From NCBI GenBank assembly GCA_033675265.1, contig JAUJYZ010000015.1, positions 1,240,001 through 1,304,000 of the forward strand: DNA of 64,000 bases. The letters are read 5' to 3'. Shown here piece by piece: positions 30,596 to 43,700 of the stretch. Within the stretch, counting starts at the first letter, position 1. Every line of letters starts with the position of its first letter. This DNA is from Actinostola sp. cb2023. Its lineage: Eukaryota; Cnidaria; Anthozoa; Actiniaria; Actinostolidae. The translations under genes were made by a program, and so were the position numbers. The notes beneath the pieces were generated by a model that saw only the letters and a list, made by a program, of their open reading frames with translations, was not told where the DNA came from and did not search any database.

Positions 30596-33500
30596 TTATT
30601 CATAAGGAGGACTGCTTTGCTTGAGTTGGAGAGCTCGTTTTACGTTCTGTGCATGTTCGTTGATACGTCGACTCCTTACGTCCGTCATATCAGACGGTGG
30701 TCTGGATGTCGAGGTGTTTGATTCTTCTTTATTATGTAGTTTTGGAGTCCTAGAACAACACAACAACACAGACAATTAAGTAACGCTCAGCATACCAAAT
30801 GTAGAGGACCACAGGGAGCCCAACGTTCTCTTCTGAGGTAAAAATACGCGTCTTTGGGATGGGATTCCTGTGGGAGAGCGCGCACGATAATATTGGGCTT
30901 CCTGTGGTAGAGCGCTCGATAATATTGGGCTTCCTGTGGTAGAGCGCTCGATAATATTGGGCTTCCTGTGGTGTAGCGCTTGATAATATTGGGCTTCCTG
31001 TGGTAGAGCGCTCGATAATATTGGGCTTCCTGAGTCGTTTTCGAATGGGTAGGAAACGGAGTACCGTAATCGAAGAAAACTATTCAACCAATCACAGCGC
31101 GCAAAATCATTCTTCAATCTTTCAGAATGCTTGGACACGGCACGGTCACCGCACGGCACAAACCGTACCATAACTACTTATCCCACTCATACGAAAAGGA
31201 CTCTATACCCAGTTATAAAGACTACAACTGAGATGTTTTACTTACTCGTGAGCGATATCTGTACCGTCTGTTCGTAACGACAAAACCCTGTATAGGTCCT
31301 GGGTACTGGGGGTCAATATGGGACCATCCCGCGGGATGTTTATTGGTCTCCCGTCTGTTTTAACTCGAGGCGCGGGCGAGAATATTGGAGTACTGAATTG
31401 TAACCGTGGCGGACTGGAAGCACCATCGGGAGCTGAAAGCAAATTATACAAAATATAGAAATGAATGAAGGAACGAACGAACGAACGATTGAACGAACGA
31501 AAGAAGGAAGGAAGGAAGGGAGAGAGGAAGGAAGAGAGAGAAAGGGAGGAACGAACGAAGGAAAGAACAAATGAATGAATGAACAAACGAATGAAGGAAG
31601 GAACGAAGAAATGAAGGTAGGAAGGAAGGCCAAGGAAGAAATGAATGAATGAACGAAAGAATGAAGAAACGAATGAATGAACGAGGAAGGAAGGAAGAAA
31701 GGAAGAAAGAAAGGTAGGAAGGAAGGTAGGTAGGAAGGAAGGTAGGCCAAGGAAGAAATGAATGAATGAACGAAAGAATGAAGAAACGAATGAATGAACG
31801 AGGAAGGAAGGAAGAAAGGAAGAAAGAAAGGTAGGAAGGAAGGTAGGTAGGTAGGAAGGAAGAAAGGAAGGAAGGTAGGAAGGAAGGAAGGTAGGAAGGA
31901 AGGAAGGCCAAGGAAGAAATGAATGAATGAACGAAAGAATGAAGAAACGAATGAATGAACGAGGAAGGAAGGAAGGAAGGAAGGAAGGAAGGAAGGAAGG
32001 AAGGAAGGAAGGAAGGAAGGAAGGAAGGAAGGAAGGAAGGAAGGAAGGAAGGAAGGAAGGAAGGAAGGAAGGAAGGAAGGAAGGAAGGAAGGAAGGAAGG
32101 AAGGAAGGAAGGAAGGAAGGAAGGAAGGAAGGAATGAATGAATGAACGAGGAAGAAAGGAATTTTAAAATAACTTACATCTAATCTTTTTAAAACTCGGT
32201 GATATCTTTCTTTGTGCAGGTGTTGTCATCACTTGTTTAATAAAATTTGCTCTTTCGTCTTCAAACTTCTTACGCTGCATAAAGGTAAAAAAACAGTTAA
32301 ACCCGTCATTCATATTACACCAACCGCCTCAGTGATCTTACCTCACAACCCAACTTTGCTGCCGCTTCTGTAAAGCCTTTTCTCTCTTCCTCAAAAGTGC
32401 GTTTTTGTTCATTAAACATCGCCTTTTCTTGTTTAAGTTTTTCCCAATCCTCACATAGTCTGGAATCGCTCTGATCGACAAAAACCAAGGTTGTGTTTAT
32501 GTCATACTGTAGATATTCCTCTTTACTTCTTTTAATCATCAAAGTCAGGGGGAAATTACTGTCAAAGTTCACTAGAACAGGTCCAATAACAATAGTCTAT
32601 AAGTACAGGAAATCATATGGTTTCGTACGGTGCAATTTTGACCGACTCTTTGAAAATCCACTCGTTCAATTTTATTCCAAATGGCAAGAGAAAAAAACAT
32701 ATGATTTCCTTTCAATAATATACATGAAAAAAATAAGCCAGAAATTATGGAGTATTTCATTGAAAAATACCAATATTCTGAAGAAAACAAGGCGTCAGTA
32801 GCGCGCGCACTTCAACTAAAAAAAAAAACACCTCAAATTTCTTGACGTTTTGTTCTTTTTTTTCAAAAATCCCTAATAGTCGAGGAAAAAACGTTCGATT
32901 TAAAAAAAAATTCAGCTATTCAGCAACGAGAAATACCTGCACTGAATTTCCTTTTTTTCTGCACTAAATTTCTTAAAAACTGATGAGAATCGAGAAAAAT
33001 TTTTCATGTATATTATTATAGATCCGAAACTCACCAGAAAAGACGAATCAGCAACGCAGTTGCCTTCATTCTCTCTTTCTTGTATAGACTTAAAGAACAA
33101 ACAAGCAATATCATGTCACTACTAGTCGTACATGTATGTTGCATGGAAAGTCTTGGTAGCAAAACGTTAGGCTTGTTAGTGTATAAATTCAATGGTTAAA
33201 GTGCACCTAACCCCTGTGAGATTGTTTTAAAAATCTATTCAATATAAGCTGAATAGTTGTTGAGTTCAGTATTTTGTGATTTGAACCTTGCGTTTATGAG
33301 TTATAGAGGTTTGAAATCTCAATATGCAAATTTGATGACGTCTACCCAGGAATCATTTATTATACAAAAACGCCCTTGTGCTGATTATTGACATTTGTAA
33401 ACTTACAGAATATTTTCACAGTCTTTATAAATGATTTTATAACTTTTTTGCCCATTTCAAAAAATAAGTTCTTCTTGAAAAAGTCTAAATAAGTTATGGC

Positions 33501-36500
33501 AAATTCCTGGGTAGACGTCATCAAATTTGAGATTTCAAACCTCTATAACTCATAAACGCAAGGTTCAAATCACAAAATACTGAACTCAACAACTATTCAG
33601 CTTATATTGAATAGATTTTTAAAACAATCTCACAGGGGTTAGGTGCACTTTAAAGGAAATCTATAACACGGTAAAAAAGAGTACTTAACTTTACTGATGT
33701 TTCGAGCCTTGTCCCTTCGTCGGAGTAAGAGGAACTCGAAACGTCAGTAAAATTAAGTAATCTTTTTGACGGTGTTATGAATTTATCATTATACACCGAC
33801 GCAGCTCATACCACATGCAGCCCAACAATATTGCTTCTGAGGCTACTTATAATAATAAAAAAAATATTTGTATACGCACGTCGTTTTCTATGGATTTCCT
33901 GTGGTAGAGCGAGTGCACACAATAAGTATTATGTTGGGCTCCCTGTGCACATCCCGTAGGATGCACTACTGCATTTCTGCGGGCGGTCTTGCGGGACGCA
34001 CACAGGGAGCCCAACATAATACGTTTCTCCGCACAGGAAGCCCAACATAATACATATTGTGCGGGCGCGCGCTCTACTATGGTGGCCGATAGCTGCCATT
34101 CGAGATTTTGACGATTTCTACATATTTCACTGATTAATTTATTTTATTTTCACACTTTTTAAAATATTTCTTCATTTTTTACTTTTTGTTTTATTTTATT
34201 AAATATTGTTTTAATTCATAATAATGTTCTTGTTTTTTCTTTTTTTTAGTTTATTTATTTATTTTTTTCCTTTTTTTCTCTCCATTAAAAAATGAACGGC
34301 AGTGCTCGGCCAGTGGCCGAAGACTGCCGTTCAGCTGAGCTTGCCTACGCTAGTACTTCATGTAGGCACAACGGCTACAATAACTGTGCTTACATGAAGT
34401 ACTCCCCCTTCATTCAAGATGGGTCCTTACAAAGTGCGAGCCAGCGAGGCATGCGAGCCATGCGAGGCACACAGCGAGGCATGCGAGGCATAATAATATA
34501 AGTACCATATTATTTATTATTATTGTTTTCTTTTGTACCATGTCAAGGGTCGAGGATATAACTCTATTATTGAAAAGACAATGTTTTTAAAAGTGAATGC
34601 ATGTCTACTCATTACTTATCTGTGCCTTTTTCAACGGGCCATAGGCAACATCAGAGACGAAATAATTCGAAGGCGTAAAAATTAATTCAAAAATATTTTT
34701 TTAGACTACCGAATAATGTGCAATTTCACAGTCATTATCGTGAGATTCATAGTGATTCTTATATTTTTTCCCTCTAAACTGAAGCTGAACTTCCCCCTCC
34801 CTTCCCCACTGGAGAGCCGCTAGCAGGCTAGCATTTCAATGGTTTATGCAAATTTGCGATCAATGGTGAAATACTATACACCACGAGTTATCGGGCAGTG
34901 CGTACATTGAACTCTCATTCAGAAAAACAATCTGCTTTAATACGAGAACAGGATATCCTTCAATTATCTATGGTACTTACGTTCGCCGTTTGCCAAATAA
35001 AAACTCTGTGAGGACTGAATATCACAAAATACTTTTTTTGCTTACATGTAATTGCAGAACTAATGTGAGCTAAAACCACTTCCGGCAAAGAACTTGTGAA
35101 TCGATCGGCATATCCGTCGAGTCGACCCGAGTATTAACAAATGAATCACATCATTCCAAATTACTGCTTTAAATTCTTGAATTCGATGTTTTGATAATAA
35201 TAATTTACTAACTTAGCACAATTTGAGCTTGATTTGTGTCCCACAGGATGTTGATTTTATAAAACTTCATGTATGACAAATGTATGTGTGTATGAATATG
35301 TCTTGTAACTTCGGCCCGTCTCTTTAGCCTAGTACTCAAAGAATACAACAATTTATCTGCACTTTTCTACACCATGCAGTCTCAGTTTTTGGGTAAGCTT
35401 CGTAGTCGTTGCTTTCAACTGAAAATCCAGGTTAATTTTGTAATGATTTTCTTGTCCCTGTTTCGCGCAGTTCCCGCTACGTAGCGACCATATCGTTGCT
35501 GATCTCTTCGTTCTTCACAGCTCCCTCACGAATGGAAGGTGGAGGTTCATAAGTATAATTTCATTTGTTCGTATTTTTGCATGGCTCGCACTCATGCCTC
35601 GCATGCCTCGCAGAGTGCCTCGCATGCCTCGCAGAGTGCCTCGCATGCCTCGCATATTTGTAAGACTCATTCAAGAATGCAAGTCTTAAAAATGACATGG
35701 AGAAATATGTTAAACAAATGCTGCAACGAAAGGAAATACTCAGTTTCTTAGAAAGAGATTACTCCCAATATTCATGGTGCATGCATTCATTAGATCGCCG
35801 ACTTCGGTATTTTGACATTTATTCATAGAGATGAAAGTGTTTCAGTCGATGAGGTACGAGAAGCAGTAGCAAAAGAACTTACAGGGCCAGGAAAACTCCT
35901 TGGCTACCGAGCTATGCAGAAGAAAATACGACAGGAACATCATATGAATGTCCCGAGGGATTTACTGCATGCAGTGATGTACGATCTTGATCCGGAGGGA
36001 CTTTCAGCTCGAGCGTTGAAAGCAAAAGGAAAGAAACCAAAAGGCCACTTCACCAGTAAAGGCACTAACTGGGTTCATTCTGTGGATGGACACGACAAGA
36101 TGATGGGCTACAAGAACAGCACTTATCCACTGGCAGTATATGGCTGCATTGATACTGCTAGCCGAAAGATATTGTGGCTTCGCGTGTGGGTCTCTAACTC
36201 TGACCCTTTGATAGTTGGTAGATGGTACTTAGAATACTTGTACGAGACAAAAATGATTTCTTCTTATATAAGAATGGACAAAGGAACAGAGACAGGGGTA
36301 CTGGCAACAATGCACGCATTTTTAAGACGTCATCATGGCGATCGATCACATGATCCATGTGAAACAGTGATATATGGTGATATAATATTGTAGTGAGATC
36401 TTGCGTGGAATCGAATGGAACAAACTCTCTGGGCCCTACCCTGGCGTATTTTTGAGCCTTGCCAGTGACTGTTGCTGAAAGCCTTTGGATTGTTAACTCA

Positions 36501-37717
36501 CTGCCTTGAACCTTCCTCTGGTGCTTGTCTTTTGACGAAGTCTTCCCGTTATTCATACGTTTCTCTTTCATCTTTTCTTTGAAAAGTACGTTTCGCCGTA
36601 TTGGATTGAAGTCACATGGAAGGGATCCACTAAGCTGTGTAACCAGGCCCCAAGAACTTCACTAGTTCCAGGCAAGCTCGGTTGAACGGCAGTCTTCGGC
36701 CACTGGCCAAGAACTGCCGTTCATTTTTTAATGGAGAGAAAAAAAGGAAAAAAATAAATAAATAAACTAAAAAAAAGAAAAACAAGAAAATTATTATGAA
36801 TTAAAACAATATTTAATAAAATAAAACAAAAAGTAAAAAATGAAGAAATATTTTAAAAAGTGTGAAAATAAAATAAATTAATCAGTGAAATATGTAGAAA
36901 TCGTCAAAATCTCGAATGGCAGCTATCGGCCACCATACTCTACCACAGGAAAGCCATCAAAACGGCGCGCGTATACAAATATATTTAGCCAGAGAAGCAA
37001 TGGATGGGCTGCCTGTGCCCGTACTAGTATACTCATTAGTTTCCATTTTTGTAAGTGTTTAATCCATGAAACACTGCTAACTATTTAGTGCTAAATTGCA
37101 CTATTTAAACAATAGAAAACAAAGGATTTTGTGTTATTTAGTACTATTTAGTTAGTTAACTATTTCAAGGATATAATATTTGCACTCTAACGGTTTTTTC
37201 TAATCTAATGATACAAATATCCAGCGCGCAAAGCGACAGGCAAGATTACATGTTTGCGATAGCTATTTGCGCGCACTTCCTTCCTTCCCAGCTCTGCTAC
37301 ATGTATGTGTAAATATCATTCATGATTCCCAACGAACCTCTATTAAAGCCTCTTGTTGTTGTACTATGTGTCTATAGTTTTCAAGCTGGTTGTTAAGTTT
37401 CTCAACTTCCTCTTTAAGTGCAACTTTTTCTTGGATGTCTTCAGGTGAACTGGACGATGACCCCTTGTTGGCGTGCTCTAAACGAGACTTGAGGACTCGC
37501 CATTTGTCTCTTAGGCTTTTCTCTATTCCTGTAACACAATGTTTAAATGAAACTAAGGCTCTATTTAGATATACAAAAATCAATTGCTGTGGTTGATAAA
37601 GTTAAAGAATCTGAGAAAATTGAAATAATAATAATAATAAAAAAAATAATAATAATAATAATATTTAAATAAATAAATAAATAAATAAATAAAATAATAA
37701 TAAATAAAATAAAATAA

Positions 37718-37758
<41 letters not shown>

Positions 37759-40700
37759 CTACTACTACTCAATCAATCTGACAATCAATTATCTTTATTT
37801 AAACACGGTAAACTGCTCAGTAAAACTACTTAGTACTACTTACATGTAGTACTACTACTACTACTTATAATAATAATAAAAATGCTTTTACAAAATTAGT
37901 AATATTATCTACATCGCTTACCCTCTCTGACCATCTCATATGGCATATTAAAGTGTCCAGCGGGCAAACTTCTGACAGACAGACCTGAACAATCATCACT
38001 CATACCACCCTGTCACAGTAAAGATAAAGTCAGTTATTATCTCAACCTATAAGCCTCGCCCTCTGTCCAACCCCATGATGCACTGCATGCACAAAGTCTT
38101 TTCATAGGCTACATTTCAGACCAGAAGGAAATATGTATGATTTGGCATCGGCTTGAGCCATTCTTGATACACAACAATACTGTGTTCTATTTAAAGTCTA
38201 CATTATGGAGTTTTAGTAGGCGCACATGTAAACACAAAATCCAAACATTGTCAGAAAGGATCATGGGCTCGGACAGTCATGAGCGTCTTAAAAAACCCTC
38301 AAACCAGAATAGAGAATGAAAGTCATTTATATCATTCGTTTCCCTATCTCGTTGGTAACTTTGCCCTCTCCTAACCAATACTTATAAAGTAACTTTTCTA
38401 CAAAACTAATCTGAACCAACTACAGTGTGTACAGTCCAAGTTACTTAGCAACCAACCTCATTTTCAACAGACTAAATCAGATTCTGAACATTCAGAATCT
38501 CATCTGAAATCTTGATATTTGCTTCATGGTAACAATAACATTATTTTCAGAGGATCATTAAATAATAATTTTTTTAAATTTACGGATCAGTGCTCCGTTG
38601 TCAAGTTGTTCCAGACCGTTACCAAGGGCTGAATTCGAGGTTTTTTCTAGTGCAATCGCTAAAAAAAATATCAGAACATGTTTTTTTAGGTATTTATAAG
38701 CCAGTAGGTGTATTTTTGAAAGAATTGCGTAAAATTTTAAATTTCATCAAAAACGTCACTTAGGCCGTTTTCATGGGCAACCCTTCAATTTACCTCAGAA
38801 TCACTTTCATAGCCTGACTGTTGTTGATTTAACGCACTGAGGAGCTCAGCCTGCATATCCAACAGAGAGCTGCGGAGATCATTGTTTTCCTTTATTAATT
38901 CCTAACAAAAGAAATGATAACCACAGTAAGAGGGCAGACAATTTGTATGCGTCACTAACAAAGTATAGCTAAAAACAGATATGATAAGTAAAAACAATGG
39001 TAAATCTGATGTAGGTTGTTGGTAGATTGGATTTGTTTTTGTCCGACAAAAACATTTAGAAAATTGTGATCATAAAGTTTATCATCAAAGACAGTCATAT
39101 TTGTTTAATAGTTTTAATCTTGGGCTGACCACTGGTATATACCATCTGCAGCAGCAAGCTAATGACTGTCTAGTATATGAATGTTATTCATAAAACATAT
39201 GTCGCCCACACTGAACATTCAATCGGACTCTGTTCGAGCAAAACTATTTATTTAAATTATACCTCTTATTTACTTTGCTATTGAGTTTATTATTTTAATG
39301 AACTGGAACAGTTGTGCACTGTATAAATATCCAATGTATATTATTATTCACCTTTACTTGATAATGACATTGGACGATGTCGAAACGTCGTAATTTTTTT
39401 TGCGTTCCTTATAAATTATTATTTTTTTGCATATTTGTAAACTGTACCTTCTACTGATTTATTGCTGTTAAACCATTAAAGTAAAGTAAAGTATTTGTAA
39501 TTACTGTACCTTCTGTCTTGCTTCATAATTTGTAACCAATAATCTGTACATTTCTTCTTCACTTCTGCACAAAAGAAATGGAATAAATTTCCCCAAAAAA
39601 AAAACTAGTTGACTCCCTTGTAAGCGCCCAGGGATCTGGAGTTAGTGGTCGCTTACGAGAGATGGTCGCTTACAATCTTGAGATTTTAATTACAGTATAT
39701 GAGAAACAAAATGGTGTTTTGTAAAGGTGGTCGCTTAAGGGAGATGGTCGCTTACGAGAGTGGTCTCTCAAAGAGAGTCAACTGTAAATAAATTTGAAGA
39801 TTTTAAATTCCAAACCAGTTTCTGACAATTATCTTTTAATATGACTCCCACATTTTGGCAAAACTATTAAAATGTAGAACTTTGTTTGTGTCCAGCAATC
39901 AAGTCACAAAGTAGGGATAAACATAAGTGATTTAAAAAACAAAGATTACATAGCAACAATACCAAGAAACATTATACAGAACGTGTGTGATAATATGCGC
40001 ATATTATCACGCTCGTGATAATACAGCATCATATCAGGCTCAAACAGGCCTGCCATGATGCCGTTTCAGGCTAGTAACATTCAAAGGGCTTTCCCTGCTG
40101 TGTTTTTGAATAACATTTTAGTTGAAGTGCAAGTGCTACTGACGCCATTATCACGCCATTGAGCACTTGCTGTTTTTTCTTCTTCAGAATTTTGGTCTTT
40201 TTCAGTGAAATACTCTATAATGTTTTGCTTAAATATATATTTTTCTTTTGCAGAAGTAAATGATAAATAACTAAAAGACTTGCCAAAATACTCCATGAAG
40301 TCCTCGTAAAAATACACCACCGTATCAGATACTTAGCCAACTAATATTACCTCTAATAACCTCTTTATTATTATTATTATGTATATATCTTTTGATTCGT
40401 AATTTATAGGGATATTTTAATGGTGTAAATAGAAATTCGGGTGGGGTAGATAGGTGTCTCCAATTAGTTTCTTCAGTGTAAACTAGAACATATGACAATA
40501 ATAAAGTTATTATTATTATTATTATTATTATTATTTATTATCGTACATGTTGTACCAGCAAACCTCAGAATTGTCTTTTGTAAATGCTGTTTATTATGTA
40601 TGTTGTTGGTATGTAAAGTTACTATAATTAAAGCACTAATATTATTGTACCTATTTCCAGTTTTCCACATAGCTCGTTTGCCGTCTGCCCTTTGTAGAGA

Positions 40701-43700
40701 ATTAAGCAGTTCTATACCAATTTTCTTTTCTCTGCTCTTGTCTGTTATCATCTTCACCAACAGCAAACAAATCATAAAATTAATTTAGAATTAAATTATC
40801 ATTATTTCTCAATAAATTATTGTTAAATCTGCATTATATCTGGACACACTCTCAAAATAGAAATGGAAACTAATGAGGAATGAACAGAACAAATGCTCGG
40901 AAAAAATCAGATGCCTCGAGCGGGATTCGAACCCTGTCATGAAATCGGGGTGTCATGGGTTCGAATCCTGCTTGCGGCATCTGATTTTTTTTTTAACATT
41001 AAATTTTGTTCTGTTTATTACTCCTTAGTTTCCATTTCTATACTTATCGTAGTACTCTCAAAATAAGCATTTTAATTCACAAACTTTTAATGATCTTATC
41101 AATAATGAAACATTAAGAGCAGTTAATAAGTGAGACTGGCTATGATACAGTCTACAAAAATACATTGTACATACTGTATTGGCTTTGTAATCAAAAGATT
41201 ATAATAATAATTAAAATCTTCTATAATAAGATTCCCATTCATTTCCCATTTTATTTTCTATTCATTACTTAGTCATTACCTGATGCACTCTTTCCTTTAA
41301 TTTAACCATTTCTCTTTCCTTCTTTTTATTTTCATGGCTTAATTGATTTTGCAGTTGTTGGAAATTTGACCTAACTCTCTTTACCTGATAGAGAAATCAA
41401 GTTACAATGAAGAATTTCAATGTTGTATTTTGTGAAAGGAAGTGTTCCTATAGTTCAGAGTTGTGGGCCAGTTATTTAAAAAAACTACTAAGAACCATAC
41501 AGCATTGCTTAGAAGTATGTCGACATTTATTGTGTGGCTCGCATGATAACGTGGAGTTTTCAAGAGTGGAGTTTGAATGGAGTCTTAGTGTAGTTGGTGT
41601 GTAGTCGCCATGTAGTCTGAATGGAGTCTGAGTGTAGTTGGTATGTAGTCACCATGTAGTCTGAATGGAGTCTGAGTGTAGTTGGTGTGTAGTCGCCATG
41701 TAGTCTGAATGGAGTCTGAGTGTAGTTGGTGTGTAGTCGCCATGTAGTCTGATGGTCTGAGTGTATGGAGTCTGAATGTAGTTGGTGTGTAGTCGCCATG
41801 TAGTCTGAATGGTAGTTGAGTGTGTAGTTGGTGTGTGTAGTCGCCGTAGTGTAGTCTCTGAGTGTAGTTGGTGTGCAGTCGCCATGGAGTCTGAATGGAG
41901 TCTGAGTGTAGTTGGTGTGTAGTCTGAATGTAGTCTGAGTGTAGTTGGTGTGTGTAGTCGCCATGTAGTCTGAATGGAGTCTGAATGTAGTCTTGTAGTT
42001 GGTGTAGTCGCCATGTAGTCTGAATGGAGTCTGAGTGTAGTTGGTGTGTAGTCGCCATGTAGTCTGAATGGAGTCTGAGTTGGTGTGTAGTCGCCATGTA
42101 TCTGAATGGAGTCTGAGTGTAGTGGAGTCTGAGTGTAGTTGGTGTGTAGTCACCATGTAGTCTGAATGGAGTCTGAGTGTAGTTGGTGTGTACTCGCCAT
42201 GTAGTCTGAATGGAGTCTGAGTGTAGTTGGTGTGTAGTCGTGTAGTCTGCCATGTAGTCTGTAGTCTGAATGTGTTGGTGTGTATGTTGGTGTGTAGTTG
42301 GCCATGTAGTCTGAATGGAGTCTGATGGAGTGGTAGTCTGAATGGTGTGTAGTTAGTTGTGTGTAGTCGCCATGTAGTCTGAATGGAGTCTGAATGTAGT
42401 TGGTGTGTAGTCGCCATGTGTAGTCTGAATGGAGTCTGAGTGTAGTGTGTTGGTGTGTAGTGTGTAGTCTGCCATGTGTAGTCTGAATGAGTGTGTAGTT
42501 GGTGTGTAGTCGCCATGTAGTCTGAATGGAGTCTGAGTGTAGTCTGAATGGAGTCTGAGTGTAGTTGTGTAGTGTGTAGTCTGAGTGTAGTTGGTGTGTG
42601 TAGCCATGTAGTCTGAATGGAGTCTGAGTGTAGTTGGTGTGTAGTCGCCATGTAGTCTGAATGGAGTCTGAATGTAGTCTGGTGTGTAGTAGTCGCCATG
42701 TAGTCTGAATGGAGGAGTGTGTAGTGCCATGTAGTCTGAGAGGTGTGTAGTCGCCATGTAGTCTGAATGGAGTCTGAGTGTATGGAGTCTGAATGGAGTC
42801 TGAGTGTAGTTGGTGTGTAGTCGCCATGTAGTCTGAATGGAGTCTGAATGGAGTCTGAGTGTAGTAGTGTGGTGTGTAGTCGCCATGTAGTGTAGTCGCC
42901 ATGTAGTCTGAATGGAGTCTGAATGTAGTTGGTGTGTAGTCGCCATGTAGTCTGAATGGAGTTGGTGTGTGTAGTTCTGATGGAGGTGTGTAGTCGCTGA
43001 GTGTATCGTCATGTAGTCTGAATAGAGTCTGAATGGAGTCTGAGTGTAGTTGTAGTGTGTAGTCGCCATGTAGTCTGAATGGAGTCTGAATGGAGTCTGA
43101 TGTGTAGTCTGAGTGTAGTTGGTGTGTAGCCATGTAGCCATGTAGTCTGTAAGTGCCATGTAGTCTGAATGGAGTCTGAGTGTAGTTGGTGTGTAGTCGC
43201 CATGTAGTCTGAATAGAGTCTGAATGGAGTCTGAGTGTAGTTGGTGTGTAGTCGCCATGTAGTCTGAATGGAGTCTGAATGGAGTCTGAGTGTAGTTGGT
43301 GTGTAGTCGCCATGTAGTCTGAATCGCCATGTAGTCTGAATGGAGTCTGAGTGTAGTTGGTGTCTGGTGTAGTCGCCATGTAGTCTGAATGGAGTCTGAA
43401 TGGAGTCTGAGTGTAGTTGTAGTGTGTAGTCGCCATGTAGTCTGAATGGAGTCTGAGTGTAGTTGGTGTTAAGTCGCCATGTAGTCTGAATGGAGTTGGT
43501 GTGTAGTTGTCATGTACATTTAGTCTGTCTTGAGTGGTGTCTGAGTGGAGTTGGCATAATGTAGTACACTCAAATTACACTCAGACTACACACCAACTAC
43601 ATTTGTACATGTATCTGTTTGGGACATTTATTTATTTATTTACAATACTATACCACATACAGTACCTCATCTTTCTCATTTTTTAATTGTTCTTTTAGTT

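Larger units (their letters stand above)
33812..37017. mobile_element. 3.2-kb CACAGG-family transposon carrying an integrase-like gene
   Basis: The left end CACATGCAGCCCAACA and right end GGGCTGCCTGTG are inverted. The arms continue through TATTTGTATACGC, TTTCCTGTGGTAGAG, ATGGTGGCCGATAGCTGCC and an AT-rich tract to the palindrome GAACGGCAGT...ACTGCCGTTC (inner limits about 34356 and 36670). The left arm has an extra 150 bp of palindromic end words at 33925-34075. The flanks CTCATAC and CCCGTAC agree at 5 of 7 positions, fitting an aged 7-bp TSD. Between the arms lie the integrase-like pseudogene and a minus-strand gene fragment. It sits in SSX2IP intron 10. Confidence 0.85.

Noticed and set aside
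31340..32145. KEGRKEGRKEG and SFLPSFLPSF frames
   Set aside because: Translations of the GGAA tract inside an SSX2IP intron.
33700..33770. Hammerhead ribozyme near CTCGAAACGTCAG
   Set aside because: CGAAAC is present, but the CUGANGA core reads CCGACGA on the relevant strand and the stems are not convincing.
39983..40330. Minus-strand frame with EKDQNSEEEKTASAQWRD as an extra SSX2IP exon
   Set aside because: The flanking exons already join in phase without it, and part of the sequence recurs at 32700-32815, indicating a dispersed repeat.
40911..40985. Functional tRNA gene
   Set aside because: Only the T-arm and acceptor 3' strand are present, twice and inverted. No D-arm, anticodon arm or box A.
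41560..43436. Long minus-strand frames (up to 428 codons) of HQLHSDSIQTTWRLH type
   Set aside because: They follow the 40-45 bp minisatellite and appear in several frames at once; no start context or splice logic. Artefact of a stop-free repeat.
41575..43560. CRISPR-like array
   Set aside because: Unit length is superficially similar, but the units are contiguous with no unique spacers and the genome is eukaryotic.
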